Origin: Vicia villosa
Lineage: Eukaryota > Streptophyta > Magnoliopsida > Fabales > Fabaceae
Direction of reading: 5' to 3'
Length of the DNA: 64,000 bases
Assembly (NCBI RefSeq): GCF_029867415.1
Contig: NC_081184.1
Coordinates: forward strand, 110,328,226-110,392,225
The notes beneath the pieces are model-generated. The model did not search any database, had not been told where the DNA came from, and saw only the letters and a program-made list of their open reading frames with translations. Below, piece after piece: positions 1-12,096 of this stretch. The position numbers and the translations under genes were made by a program. Every line of letters begins with the position of its first letter. The stretch's first letter is position 1.

Positions 1-891
1 TCCACTTCTCGTGATCTTGCTAGTGCCTGCAATGTTACTTACAGCTGAAGTAGTTAGTGTTGCGTCCTCTTTAGTCGAGGGATCCTGCTTAACTCCATGA
101 ATGTAAACATTAGTGTCATATCCCCATGGGACAGCTTTGTCTGAGGAGTATGGAAATGGAGTTGGTCTAGCAATGACTACTGATGCCACTTTGAGTGTAG
201 CAGAAAGTTTGAATGGAGCCTTGGTAGAGATTTTGAATGGTAAGCTGGAGATATCACTGAGACGTCGTTTCCATTCTTATCCCGTTGGCAAAGACTTTGC
301 CCAACATGTCCATAGAAGGGAGCCTCTCAAACATAATGATATGGCGATCCATGTGTTTTTGAATTCCCATCTTTAGATTTTCACAACCATTGGGTTGGCT
401 GTGAGCAATAAAAGCAGTCGGGATCACAACCTGGAAAGTAACCAGCTTGGATGAACTTTCTTTTGACTTCGAGGAGTGGAATTGATACTTCGTTCACATC
501 ATAAATGTAAACTGTGTCTATGATAGCATTAACAGTTTTGTCATGCTAGCTTGGCAAGGGTAGCATTGTGAGGAATGACGCTGAGATCACTGAGACTCCT
601 GCATGTCGTATCCAGTGCAATCGTTGCCCAACTTCCATAGAGAGGGACCCCTTCTAATATGCATGCACCATGTTTGTGGAATTCCCTTCATTAGAGTTTC
701 ACAACCTTTGGGTTAGCGTTCAATAGACAGAGGCTATCTAGGCATCCTGGGTAAGGATAGCCACTAGGGATAAGCTGGCATTTGACGTGTGCGATGAGTG
801 GAATTGATACTTCGGTCAGCAGCATAATGAAAGGTATCTGTGCATGAGCATTGAAAGTTTGGGTCTTGCTTCATATATGGCTGTGATGTAC
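1..891 (-). pseudogene. Ogre gag-protease linker fragment, two tandem diverged copies
   Basis: Read on the minus strand, roughly 560 to 300 gives a gag-downstream linker: HDKTVNAI, then VYIYDVNEVSIPLLEVK, GYFPGCDPDCFYC, QPNGCENLKMGIQKHMDR and LPSMDMLGKVFANGM, with frame breaks. HDKTVNAI is the end of the minus-strand gag at 10405-10428, so this is the region that follows gag in Ogre. Positions about 575-891 repeat the block in more diverged form (same order: a GTGGAATTGATACTTCG segment, the cysteine stretch, the CATGGAC-type stretch). Neither copy is open. It could be the continuation of the minus-strand Ogre whose gag is cut at 10405, or another copy; the gap at 892-991 prevents a decision. 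The plus-strand ORF at 113-376 is an antisense shadow. Confidence 0.65.
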
Positions 892-991
892 NNNNNNNNN
901 NNNNNNNNNNNNNNNNNNNNNNNNNNNNNNNNNNNNNNNNNNNNNNNNNNNNNNNNNNNNNNNNNNNNNNNNNNNNNNNNNNNNNNNNNNN
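892..991. other. Assembly gap (100 N)
   Basis: Exactly 100 N, the usual placeholder for a gap of unknown length. Sequence to the left is minus-strand Ogre linker; sequence to the right is plus-strand Ogre just upstream of RT. The missing DNA should include the 5' LTR, ORF1, gag and protease of the plus-strand Ogre, several kilobases if the element was complete. Confidence 0.95.
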
Positions 992-3900
992 AAGTGCCAA
1001 GAGAAATTGCAAGACTTCTAGAACAAGAAGAAAAAGCCATACAGCCTCATGAGGAGCCGATTGAGGTCATCAACTTGGGCGAGTGACGAAGAAAAGAAAG
1101 AGGTCAGAATTGGGGCTGACTTAGAAAACAGTGTCAAGCAAAGACTGATTCAATTGTTGCAAGACTACGCCGAGATATTCGCCTGGTCTTATCAAGATAT
1201 GCCTGGCCTTGACACGGACATTGTAGTTCATCGCCTGCCAATCAAAGAAGGAAGCACTCCGGTCAAACAGAGACTGCGAAGGAGTAAGCCTGATATGTCA
1301 AAAAAGATCAAAGACGAGGTTGAAAAACAATTCAATGCCGGATTCCTAAAAGTTGTAAGTTATCCTCCTTGGATAGCTAACATCGTGCCTGTACCTAAAA
1401 AGGACGGGAAAGTCAGAATGTGTGTAGACTACAGAGATCTGAACCGGGCAAGCCCTAAAGATGATTTCCCTTTACCGCACATCGATGTACTAGTTGACAA
1501 TACCGCACAATGCAAGGTATTCTCCTTTATGGACGGATTCTCAGGGTTACAATCAAATCAAGATGGCACCCGAAGACATGGAAAAAACAACCTTCACAAC
1601 TCCCTGGGGAACCTTTTGTTACAAAGTAATGCCCTTTGGTCTAAAAAATGCTGGAGCTACCTACCAACGAGCAATGGTAACACTATTTCATGATATGATT
1701 CATCAGGAAATAGAGGTGTATGTCGATGACATGATCGCAAAATCCAACACCGAAGAAGAACATTTGAGTCATTTACACAAGCTGTTTGACAGACTCAAGA
1801 AATACAGATTGCGACTGAACCCGAACAAGTGTACCTTTGGAGTAAGATCCGGTAAACTCTTAGGTTTCATCGTCAGCAGTAAAGGTATTGAGGTTGATCC
1901 TGCCAAGGTCAAAGCCATTCAAGAAATGCCTATACCCCGTACCGAGAAACAAGTCAGAGGATTCTTGGGACGTCTAAACTACATAGCCAGATTCATTGCC
2001 CATATGACTCCTACTTGTGTGCCAATCTTCAAATTACTGAAGAAAGATCAAGTGGAAAGATGGAATGACAAATGCCAGTTAGCCTTTGATAAAATCAAAG
2101 AATACCTTCAAAAACCGCCAATCTTGTTACCTCCTGTGGAAGGCAGACCTCTGATAATGTACCTAACTGTGTTAGAAGATTCAATGGGGTGTGTACTCGG
2201 ACAACATGACGATTCCGGTCGAAAGGAGCACGCAATCTACTATCTTAGCAAAAAGTTTACCGATTGTGAAACAAGATACTCACTACTCGAAAAAACTTGC
2301 TGTGCCTTAGCATGGGCGGCTCGCCGACTAAGACAGTATATGCTAAATCACACCACTTTCCTGATCTCCAAGATGGATCCAATCAAATACGTGTTCGAAA
2401 AACCTGCTCTCTCTGGAAGGATTGCAAGATGGCAAATGATCCTAACAGAATATGACATTCAATACACTTCGCAAAAAGCAATCAAAGGAAGTGTGGTAGC
2501 CGATCATTTAGCTCATCAAGCAGTAGATGATTATCAGGCATTGAACTTTGACTTCCCAGACGAAGACATTATGCTAGTCAATGACTACAAACAACCAGGA
2601 TCCCGATGGACTATGGTTTTTGACGGAGCTTCTAATGCGCTCGGCAATGGCATCGGAGCTGTGATCATTTCCCCCACAGGAGGTCATACACCCTTCACCG
2701 CCAGATTGTGTTTCAATTGCACCAACAATATAGCCGAATACGAAGCATGCATTCTGGGTCTCAAAGCTGCAATTGATCTAAAAATCAAATTCCTTGAAGT
2801 CTACGGAGACTCGGCCTTGGTAATCTACCAAGTCAAAGGGGAATGGGACACAAAGCACCCAAATCTAATTCCATACAAAGAACATGTGTTGAGTTTGATT
2901 CCTTACTTCGAGGAGATCACTTTCGAACACATCCCACGCGAAGAAAATCAACTAGCTGATGCCTTAGCTACCATGTCATCCATGTTCAAAGTCAATTGGG
3001 ACGACGAAGCTCCTATGATCACCATTTACAGGCAAGACGAACCAGCCTATTGCAATGAGATCGATACCAAACAAATGGAAGACAAATCATGGTTCCATGA
3101 AATACAAAGGTATCTCGAAACCCAGGAGTACCCTGAAGGGGCATCTATTAACGACAGAAAGTTTCTAAGGAGATTTGCCTCCAAATTCTTCCTAAGCAAT
3201 GGAACTTTGTACAAGCGCAACCATGACTCGACTTTACTTCGTTGCGTAAACAAGAAGGAAGCAGAACAAATCATGGAAGACATACACAATGGTACCTTCG
3301 GTACTCATTCCAACGGACATACAATGGCTAAAAAGATCTTGAGAGCAGGTTACTACTGGTCTACCATGGAGACAGATTGCCATCATCATTCCAAAACTTG
3401 TCACAAATGCCAGATATATGCCGACAAAGTGCATGTACCTCCAGTTCCATTAAACGTTCTGACGGCTCCTTGGCCTTTCGCAATGTGGGGTATTGATATG
3501 ATTGGAGAAATCAAACCTACTGCTTCCAACGGACATCGCTTTATCCTGGTCGCTATTGACTACTTCACAAAGTGGGTAGAGGCAGCTTCATATGCTTCTG
3601 TCACCAAGAATGTGGTAGCCAGGTTTATCAAGCACAATCTCATTTGTCGGTACGGCATCCCCGAAAGGATCATCACTGACAATGGCACGAATCTAAACAA
3701 CAAAATGATTACTGAACTCTGCACGCAGTTCCAGATCAAACATCATAATTCTTCTCCATATCGACCAAAGATGAACGGCGCTGTCGAAGCCGCCAACAAA
3801 AACATCAAGAAAATCATACAAAAGATGACAGTAACCTACAAAGACTGGCATGAGATGTTACCTTTTGCTCTTCATGGTTATCGCACATCTGCGCGTACTT

Positions 3901-4337
3901 CAACAGGGGCAACTCCATTCTCGTTAGTCTACGGTATGGAAGCAGTTCTCCCAATCGAAATCCAGATTCCTTCCTTAAGGATCATGAAAGAAGCCGATCT
4001 AGACGAAGACTATTGGATTCAAACTCGATTCGACCAAATACACTTGATCGATGAGAAAAGACTTGCAGCTATCTGTCATGGCCAGCTATACCAAAAGCGC
4101 ATGATCAAAGCATTCAACAAGAAAGTCAAAAGTCAAGCATACCAAACTGGTGGCTTGGTTATCAAACGCATCATCTTACCACAAGGTGATCCCAGAGGCA
4201 AATGGACCCCCACCTACGAGGGACCATTCATAATCAAGAAAATATTCTCCGGCGGTGCCATGTTGCTTACCACCATGGATGGCGAGGATTTCCCACACCC
4301 TGTGAATGCGGACATAGTCAAAAAGTACTTTGCTTAA
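992..4337 (+). pseudogene. Ogre (Ty3/Tat) pol: reverse transcriptase, RNase H, second RNase H, integrase; two frameshifts
   Basis: Polyprotein of a Ty3/gypsy Tat-lineage (Ogre) element. The connector ends PIEVINLG and resumes as SDEEKKEVRIG in another frame (about 1080, one extra base). RT proper begins near 1180 (KRRSKPD-like and PVPKKDGKVRMCVDYRDLN stretches). A second single-base shift lies at about 1548, in FMDGFSGYNQIK. From there the frame is open to TAA at 4335-4337. The RT catalytic box YVDD is at 1719-1730. After the Ty3 RNase H comes a second, archaeal-type RNase H (VFDGASNALGNGIGAVI, NNIAEYEA, ENQLADALA), typical of Tat elements. Integrase has the HHCC finger ending CHKC and the D-D-E triad (GIDMIG, ITDNG, GAVEAANKN). 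The two shifts make it inactive unless one is an assembly error. It pairs with the LTR at 6336-10404. Confidence 0.9.
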
Positions 4338-4353
4338 AAAAAAATACAGCTCG

Positions 4354-4493
4354 CTAAGTTGAAAACCTGAAAGGGCAACTTAGGCAAAAATGAGCGTCTC
4401 GGTGGATTGAAAACCCGAAAGGGCGATCCAGGCAAAAATTAGAGACAAAACAAATACAATCCCGGTAGGCTGAAAACCTGAAAGGGCAGCCTA
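4354..4493 (+). repeat. Three imperfect tandem units forming hairpins with covarying stems
   Basis: Each unit is a stem around a near-constant 14-nt loop AAAACCYGAAAGGG. Unit 1: stem CTAAGTTG (4354-4361) with CAACTTAG (4376-4383). Unit 2: TGGATTG (4403-4409) with CGATCCA (4424-4430), one G-T wobble. Unit 3: TAGGCTG (4466-4472) with CAGCCTA (4487-4493). Stem bases differ among units while pairing is kept; the loop contains a possible small CCY/AGG inner stem. This pattern suggests an RNA structure in the Ogre transcript just after the integrase stop. Function unknown. Confidence 0.7.
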
Positions 4494-5309
4494 GGAAAAA
4501 ATTAGGGAATAAAGCATACAACTATGTCCCGCTCAGCTGCCTACTCACCGACAAGGTTCAACACCTCAAAGACACCGATCAGTCCAATCACTTTCTTCCA
4601 ACAAGTGAGGGATGAGATGCTCGAAGACAGATTGGCAATAGCAGAATTGAAACTTGACTGGATCGTTCTCACATAGCTATTTCTTTTCATAAATATTTTT
4701 CAAAACTTTCTGACAGTTTCCTACTTCTAGGATTGTTGTCTCCCTGTGCTAACCCGCCTATCATGGCTCTTTTCAATGCAGCTCTTTCAAAAATCACTAT
4801 TTTCATTTCTTCTGTTTAAATACGTAAGCATCCCAATGATAATTTTGAATGAGCATATGCATTTGAATATGATTGATGTTTACCAGGAAAAACAGGAATA
4901 GCATTCAGGAAATGTCCCGATCATCTGGACATTATCCCATCAGAAGAAAATTACCAAGAGAAACGCATTTCTCAGCAAATTCCTCAAAAAGATTTGCTCT
5001 TCAAAAGAAGTCTTATTCCCCAGCAGGATTGTTCCAGATTACTATCTTCAGAAGGTGTGATCCCCGCGCCCGGACTTGGTCAGATAGTGCATCGGAGGAT
5101 TATGCATCTTCCTCATTCCCATTTGAAAGGGCATCAGAACTTCCAGTTACCTTTGGTTCCCCAAGCAGTAGTCAAAGATCCTCCAACGGGATACCCGGGT
5201 TCTCAAATAATTTCCCCAGACGAGGGTACTCAAGCAAGACAAAAGATCATCAACGATCACAGTCCAGCTGACTAGTGGGAATTTATTTTTCCAACTAGAA
5301 GCTTGACAC

Positions 5310-5420
5310 GCATCACATTCACATTCACATTCACATTCACATTCACATTCATACATTCATACATTCATACATTCATACATTCATACATTCATACATCATA
5401 CATCATACATCATGCATCAT
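5310..5420. repeat. Microsatellite tract (ACATTC)n, (ATTCATAC)n and (CATCATA)n
   Basis: Consecutive short tandem arrays: ACATTC units to about 5349, then CATACATT units to about 5392, then CATACAT/CATCATA units. They lie in the Ogre 3' UTR. Antisense translation gives a low-complexity CECECE frame that is not a gene. Confidence 0.9.
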
Positions 5421-5659
5421 GCGCATATTCATACACAGCATAACATGCATATTTTTCCGGGAATATCTCACATTTACATGCATCATAAACATTGCATATC
5501 ACTAACTTGATTTTTCAGGTAGGCAGATATCTTCAACAAAGATGTTCTCAATCACATGCCGTGTTCACCTGAATTCCATGAACGGTTCTCTCAGATATAA
5601 TCAAGCCGAAGATTCAATCTGATTACTTACCAACTCAAAAACAAGCATCACAGATCAAA

Positions 5660-6066
5660 GTCGATACCTCAGACGGTTCCAAAACGATCTAGCATCACAG
5701 ATCTAAAGCGATACCTCAGACGGTTCCAAAACGATCTAACGTTGCAGATCTAAAGCGATACCTCAGACGGTTCCAGAACGATCTAACGTTGCAGATCCAA
5801 AGCGATGCCTCAGACGGTTCCAGAACGATCTAACATTGCAGATCTAAGGCGATACCTCAAACGGTTCCAGAACGATCTAGCATTACAGATCTAAGGCGAT
5901 ACCTCAAACGGTTCCAGAACGATCTAACATTGCAGATCTAAGGCGATACCTCCGACGGTTCCAGAACGATCTAACATTGCAGATCTAAGGCGATACCTCT
6001 GACGGTTCCAGAACGATCTAATCTTGCAGATCTAAAGTGATACCTCAGACGGTTCCACAATGATCA
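5660..6066 (+). repeat. 47-bp tandem array, about eight units
   Basis: Units of about 47 bp built around GCGATACCTCAGACGGTTCC followed by AGAACGATCTAACATTGC and AGATCTAA. Divergence between units is low, a few substitutions each. Each unit holds AGATC and GATCT, able to pair with one another. The array ends about 270 bp before the LTR. Confidence 0.85.
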
Positions 6067-6335
6067 ACTTTCAAGTCCTTCATCAAGATATAATCAATGG
6101 ATTCATTCTGATGAACAAACCCTCAACACATTTTCCAGATGGCATCTGAAAAGCCCATCTCAGGTAATGTTTCAATCTGCCAACAACATTTCGCAGACAA
6201 CATTCAAATGCAGCTTCCAACATCTCTTCTGATCAAGGTAAGTGCAAATTTTCAGGGCATCTAAATATTCAATCATCTTCTACCTTCAGATTTCATACAA
6301 TCTCTTCAGGTTTAAGAAGATTGAATAGGGGCAAC

Positions 6336-9300
6336 TGTTATACCCCAAAATTTGCCCACATATTTTTCAAGAAAACTCCAATCTGAAAATTAAGGGTCTC
6401 ATATAATCATGGATTTTTATTTCAACAAATATCCTGACATATGAAATACTTAGTTTTTAGAATTTTTCTTATACAGTAATTTGGCTTGCAGTTGAATTTA
6501 TTCTTACGCAAACGCCAAATACTGTTTATTACTTCACACATGCTATTTATTTATTTACAGATAAATAGTACTGACACAATTGGTACAGAGTTAAATCTTT
6601 TGCAGGCGCAGAATCAAGAAACTCAGACTGTACTGGTAACAGTAAATATTAGTTATTTATTATGTCTGTGTTTTTTTTTTTTAACAAGTCAAGTAAATAA
6701 ACTTTCATTTTTCACATAAAACAAAAAAAACAAAAACAAAAACAACAAAAAAAGAGAAAATTAACTTTGACTGTTAATTTTTCACTTTTAACTGCTGTTT
6801 CAATACCTGAACAGTCAATTGACAGCCAAACTGCTGGCAGTACAATTCTCAGTGTTTTGTACCATCAATCAAATCAATCTTTCACAATTCAAAATTCCAA
6901 GATTTTTGTTCAAGAAGTCTTCTGAATATCACATGATTAGCAGAGACTCAACACTGCACAAAAATCAGGTACGCTTAACTGTCTCCTACACAAACAGTCC
7001 CTAATCAGGGTTTTTCTTGTTTTTACAGGAGCAACAAGTTTTTGAGAGCTCAAATGGATTTCATATACATCCATACATCTCAAAGTACCATCATACAAAT
7101 TTTCAAACTTCAATTCACTCAGACGCACCGTCAGCAGCTCAAACAGTCAACAGACGACCCGTTTGACCAAAAAAGTCAACTGACAGTCAAAAATGAAATT
7201 TTTTGTCAAAGTCCATATTTTGTCAAAGGATTCAACATTTGATCATTGGATGATCACAATTCATCAAGGAAAGATCAAAAATCAACAAAACCCTAAGATT
7301 CAAAATTAGGGTTTTTGCCTGAAAAGTCAACTCAACTTTGACTGATCATAACTCTCTCATCCTTCATCCAAAAAATGTCAACCAAAGCTCATTTTGAAGG
7401 AAATTCAATTATCTTTCAAATGCAATTGATCCCATGGTCATAGCATTCACCATTTGAAAAATATGGCCAAAGACATTACAGGTCATTTTCAAAGTCAACA
7501 AAAAGACACTTTTTTCAAATGGACACACAAGGAGAACCAAAAATCATTTTGATATGAGACCAAAGACATTGGTTAGAGGACTCTTTGAGGTTTCCAAAAA
7601 GTGCAAGATCTCCTTCATATGACAAAAATTGAAGGATTTACACCTTGTTGAAGTTGGCTAAATTTTGGGAAAATGCATGAAATCAACATTGCTCAAAAAT
7701 GTTTTTTTTCCAAATGAGTCCAAGTTTTTATGGTCCAAACATCTTTGCCATGTTACTATGGGCCTCCCACGACCAAGACAAAGCCCACATCTTTATTGGC
7801 CATTTTTTGCATAATTTTATCTTACTTTAAGATTAAAATTAAAAGGAAAATGCATGGATAATGGTTGCTTGGCCTCCAAGTATGACTCACTTCAAGGAAT
7901 CTTCATTTTTTCTGCAAGAATTGAAGAGCAAGACAAGAGCATTGAATGGAGTCAAGCTTGGTCAACAATTCAAAGATTTTTAATATTTTAAAAATCAAAC
8001 TTTCAACAAAGACAACAAAGCTTCTTAGCTTGAGTTCCAAGCAACTTTGGGCTATAAAAGAAGCATCATACTTCAGCAAAAAAAAGGGACACACGAAGAG
8101 ATAGCAAGAGAATAGCCACAAACCTCTCAAAATTCTCAAAAAATCTCCATACTTTGTAATTTTCAAAATCAATTTTCCAATCAATATTAATACAAACCAA
8201 GCATTCTAATCATCTTCTCAAAGATAATAGAGTAAGATTGAACTTTAAACACAGGCCCATGAGAGTCGTATAAAGCATATAATACTCTTCATGTACATAT
8301 GAATTTTATTTTCGTTTTTGTATATGCAACTGATTTCAATGCTAACCAACCATCCTATCATGCTCATAAGGTCCTATGCAAATGATCTGGGCCTTAACAT
8401 GCCAACTCCCACGTGAGGATAGCCATATGCCATTAACATAAGCTTATGAGTGTTCATACTTTAACATCTTCGAACCTATAGCTATGAGCATCAAACCACG
8501 AAACTAATGACATATTTGGATTCAGGGCATCATGTTTAGTGGATCTGGGTTGTTTTCATATGTTGCTAACGTGTGTTCTTGCAGGTTTGGGAAGCTACCG
8601 AAAATAACGTTTTTGTATCGTGAAATAGAGGGGGTTAAAAACCCCCGCTATCTGTCTGAAAAAGTGCATGGGACGGAGGTTGAAGACGACCACGCGTCCG
8701 AGCGTGGTTCGTCAGTCAACTTTTCAACCTTCTCTCCTCTGTTTCCATTGGTCCATGCAGGCGAGGGTGGGGACCAGTCTGACTTTGGTCTCCCACTAAT
8801 CCCATGCCTTGCTTTAATCATGTGCTTCATGTGACCTCAGATCTGAACCCTTGGATCAATTCAATCTCCAATCCAACGCCTCACACACGTAGCTACACCA
8901 TGCTCCCTCAGTCAACTTCCACACTGAATAAGTATCCTTTTTTATTTTCTATTTTATTTTAATTTCTTTGATAAATTAATTAAAAATAGTTTAAAAATTC
9001 AAAAAATTCCCCAAAAAATATTTTAAACTTCTAAAATAATATATTATTTTCTGAAATAAAAATATTTTATTTTTCTTCAAAATTTCAATATTTTTCATAA
9101 TTAATTAGTATGTATTTATATATTTGCTTATTAATTATTTTAATTAGTCAAAAAATCATAAAAAAATTGTTCTTTGTGTTAAATATTGTTTATATATCAT
9201 AAACTAATTTTGTACATATTTAGGATAATTTTATCATTAAGTCTTAATTATTTGTGTAATTATTTATATAATTATGTTTTAATTAACTTAAAAAATCCAA

Positions 9301-10404
9301 AAACAATTTCAAAAATTCCAAAAAAATTAGTTTTGTTCTAAAATCAATTAACAAACATTTTGTACATATTCTAAACTTATTTTCTAAGTTTGATCATTTT
9401 TTCATCTTTTCTTTATTTTAAAATTAATTAATCATGCATTAATTATATTTAAAATAAATCATAAAAATCCAAAAAATATGCCTTTTATTTCTTGCAATTT
9501 AAAATTCCTAGATAAATGTATAGGATGTCAAATTCATGTAAATAGGCTAGTTTACATTTCCCGCACAATCGATGTAATAGCGTAGATTTACTTTCCGCAC
9601 TTTACATTTCCGCATTTTAATTTCCAGCACACCTATAAACTGCGTGTATGTCAAAGATAAAACTGAATCGTTAGATCACTAACTCCAAAGATAAAATATC
9701 TGAATTCAATCACAATCACATTTGCACCTCCTAGGGTAATCCCTTTTCACTCTTTTCAAAATCAAAGTTACATCTCTACTGTTTCGAGTACAAAATCGAA
9801 CCTTTTGTTTATATCCGATGATAGGATAGATTTTTAAAGGGAACAAGGATAAAGACCTTACAACTCAGGGTAGACCTCCTAGTTTGCTTGCTCAAAATCA
9901 AAACAAACAAAATTCTCATACACTGTTGTTTTTCAAAACAAATTTTCCAAAAGACAATATTTTGTATACATCCAAACACGGATCATTAGAAAATTAACGT
10001 TCTTTTCAAAACATCTTTCGAAAGATAAACAAGCATTTGTATATATCCGCACAAGGATCATTACAAATTCTATTTGCAAAGGTATTTCAAAAACACAGGT
10101 AAAGCATTCTGAAGCAATTGAAAAGTAAGTTAAATGAGCTAAGCAAACTAAAGAGCCCATGGATAACCATGGATACAAAGGGTGCTAACACCTTCCCTTT
10201 GTATAACCTACCCCCTTACCCAGAATCTCTCAAAGGTCTTTTTTCTGTTTCTTTTATAAACCTTTCCTTCATTGGATAAAATAAAAGGTCGGTGGCGACT
10301 CTGTAAACTTTTTCAAAAGTGACGCGAAAGCGTCCGATCGACAAAAAAGAGTCAGTTCACGTATCCCACCCACGGAGGGGTATGGCCCGAAAGGACGGTC
10401 CACA
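6336..10404 (+). mobile_element. Ogre 3' LTR, plus-strand element
   Basis: Begins TGTTATACCCCAAAATTTGC at 6336 and ends ...GGACGGTCCACA at 10404, 4069 bp. It is strongly similar in inverted orientation to 14112-18841: the 66-codon frame at 7042-7242 translates identically to minus-strand 17257-17457. The end is fixed by comparison with the inverted copy, where the same CCACA is followed by GAAC and then the primer site. The 8940-9520 interval is very AT-rich. A primer-site-like core GGTGGCGACTCTG lies inside the LTR at about 10291-10303. The bases after 10404 (GATAG...) are gag of another Ogre, so this LTR is the 3' end of an element inserted there. The ORFs at 8532-8834 and others are short and unsupported. 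Confidence 0.85.
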
Positions 10405-11847
10405 GATAGCATTAACAGTTTTGTCATGCTTTGGCATAGGTGCTGTGATGACATTTGGAGTTTCTGGAGGATCGAACTCAATTTCTCCAGCATCTATCAT
10501 GTCTTGGATTTTATTTTTCAGGGCCCAGCAGTGATCTGCGTCATGTCCTGGACAGTTTGAATGATAGGCACATGTTGCATCAGGGCGATAATTCAGAGAA
10601 GAAGTATTGACATTCTTCGGAGGACCCCTTAATGTGATCAGATCCGCTTTAAGCAAGTGCTGCAATGCCTGAGAGATTGGCATGTTGATTTTGGTGAAAG
10701 TTCTTCTTGGTGCATCTGGTCGATGCGTATATTTTGGCTGTTGATCTTTTTGAGGTGCAGATGCGGAGATCATAACTGCCCCTACAGATTGATGCTGATC
10801 ACTTTTGTGACTTGTCTGAATTTGCGCTGTATTGACCTCATTTCTGATGGGCCTTTTTGTAGTACCAGAGGAGGATCCTACTTGAATTTTTCCATTTCGA
10901 ATGCCACTTTCGACACGTTCTCCGGTCAGTATTAGGTCAGTGAAACCTGATGATGAACTTCCCAGCAAATGGCTATAGAATGGGCCAGTTAAAGTGCCCA
11001 TGAACATGTCGACTAGTTCGCGATCAGATAAGGGTGGTTGAACCCTTCCAGCCATATCTCTCCACTTTTGTGCATACTCTTTGAAACTTTCTTTTGGTCC
11101 CATAGACATGCCTCGCAATTGAGTACGAGTGGGTGTAAGATCAGCATTGTATTGGTACTGTTTGTAAAAAGCAGCAGCTAATTCTTCCCAAGTATGAACC
11201 TTGGTATTTTCTAGCTGGTAGTACCATTCGAGTTGTGTACCTGACAGACTTTCTTGGAAAAAGTGAATCCACAATTTGTTATCTGTTGTATGAGGTTGTG
11301 TCTTCCTCACATAAGATCTCAAATGTAGTTTTGGACAAGAAACTCCATCATACTTTGCAAAGGTTGGAACTTTGAATTTTGGAGGGATGACAACATCCGA
11401 CACGAGTCCCAGATCATTGAAATCTAAGCCAGGTATTTTTTGTATTTCCATAGCTTTCATACGATCCTCCAACTGTTGGTATTTGTTATCATCCTGTTCG
11501 TCTCCAAAATGATCTTCTTCTTCATTTGAAGAGAGAGAGGGTTTAGCAGAACCCTGGTTGCTTTGATTATCTTCTTGTTCACCATCACCGACTATTTCAG
11601 GGATTGGTGGCTTTTTGATCTTTTTGACAGGGATCTTGATCTTCCTTCTCAGGTAACTCAAGCCTGCAGATTCTTTGGGCTTCTTCTTCTTCTTGAGTAT
11701 CAGGGCTTTCAGCTCTTGTTGCCCCTTTGCCAGTTCCAGAATTGCCACTTGAACTTGGGCATTCTGTACTTCGAGATTCTTGATGCTTGCCTCAGATTCC
11801 ATCTCTTCTGACTGAAATAAACAGCGAAGAGATGAGAAACCCGTCAT
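10405..11847 (-). pseudogene. Ogre gag, truncated by insertion of another Ogre
   Basis: Minus-strand gag of an Ogre. The frame opens at 11847, but the likely initiator is MESEASIKN near 11805, just after a TTTATTTCAG splice-acceptor-like tract, suggesting an intron before gag. Visible parts: N-terminal coiled coil, Lys-rich stretch (KKKKKP), acidic linker, then the capsid-like retrotransposon gag domain (WIHFFQESLSGTQLEWYY, WEELAAAFYKQYQYNADLTPTR, FKEYAQKWRDMAGRVQPPL, FMGTLTGPFYSHLLG), then CAYHSNCPGHDADHCWALK, a knuckle-like Cys/His segment. The native frame ends at HDKTVNAI (10405-10428). The next 16 residues of the open frame are read from the LTR of the plus-strand Ogre and are not native. 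Protease and pol of this element are not contiguous here. Confidence 0.85.
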
Positions 11848-12096
11848 GAGAACCTGTTATGAAATGTGTATGACTGGATGCCATGTATGCAATGTGTATG
11901 CAATGTATATGAATGCAATGTATGAAATGCAATGTATGAAATGCAATGTGAATGCATGTGAATGCATGTGTGCAATGTTTTCAAGGATCATAGAGTCTAG
12001 ATTTGTTAAAGAAGCAACAAACGTTAGTTAATCAATTTATTCTTTTTTCTTTGCCTCATTTGGGCTTACAAGACAGAAAATAAAATAAATGATCTT
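11848..12096 (-). other. ORF1-gag spacer with ATG-rich low-complexity sequence
   Basis: About 250 bp between Ogre ORF1 and gag, with degenerate ATGCAATGTATGAA-type repeats (11855-11990). No gene seen. Together with the TTTATTTCAG tract near 11815 it may contain the end of an intron. Confidence 0.5.

Larger units (their letters stand above)
4338..6335 (+). other. Ogre 3' untranslated region, no credible gene
   Basis: Sequence between the integrase stop and the LTR. It holds three similar hairpins, microsatellites and a 47-bp tandem array listed separately. Open frames at 4873-5271 and 4994-5275 overlap one another, show no recognisable domain and are probably chance. The last bases before the LTR (about 6321-6335, including AATAGGGGCAAC) are the likely plus-strand polypurine primer. 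Confidence 0.6.

Noticed and set aside
113..376. 87-codon plus-strand ORF
   Set aside because: Antisense to the Ogre linker, whose minus-strand frame has recognisable conserved residues.
4873..5275. Overlapping 132- and 93-codon ORFs after the Ogre integrase
   Set aside because: Different frames of the same UTR, no domain, running into microsatellites.
5147..5356. CECECE repeat peptide
   Set aside because: Antisense reading of the (ACATTC)n microsatellite.
5300..5460. CRISPR-like short repeats
   Set aside because: Units are contiguous simple repeats without spacers, in a plant genome.
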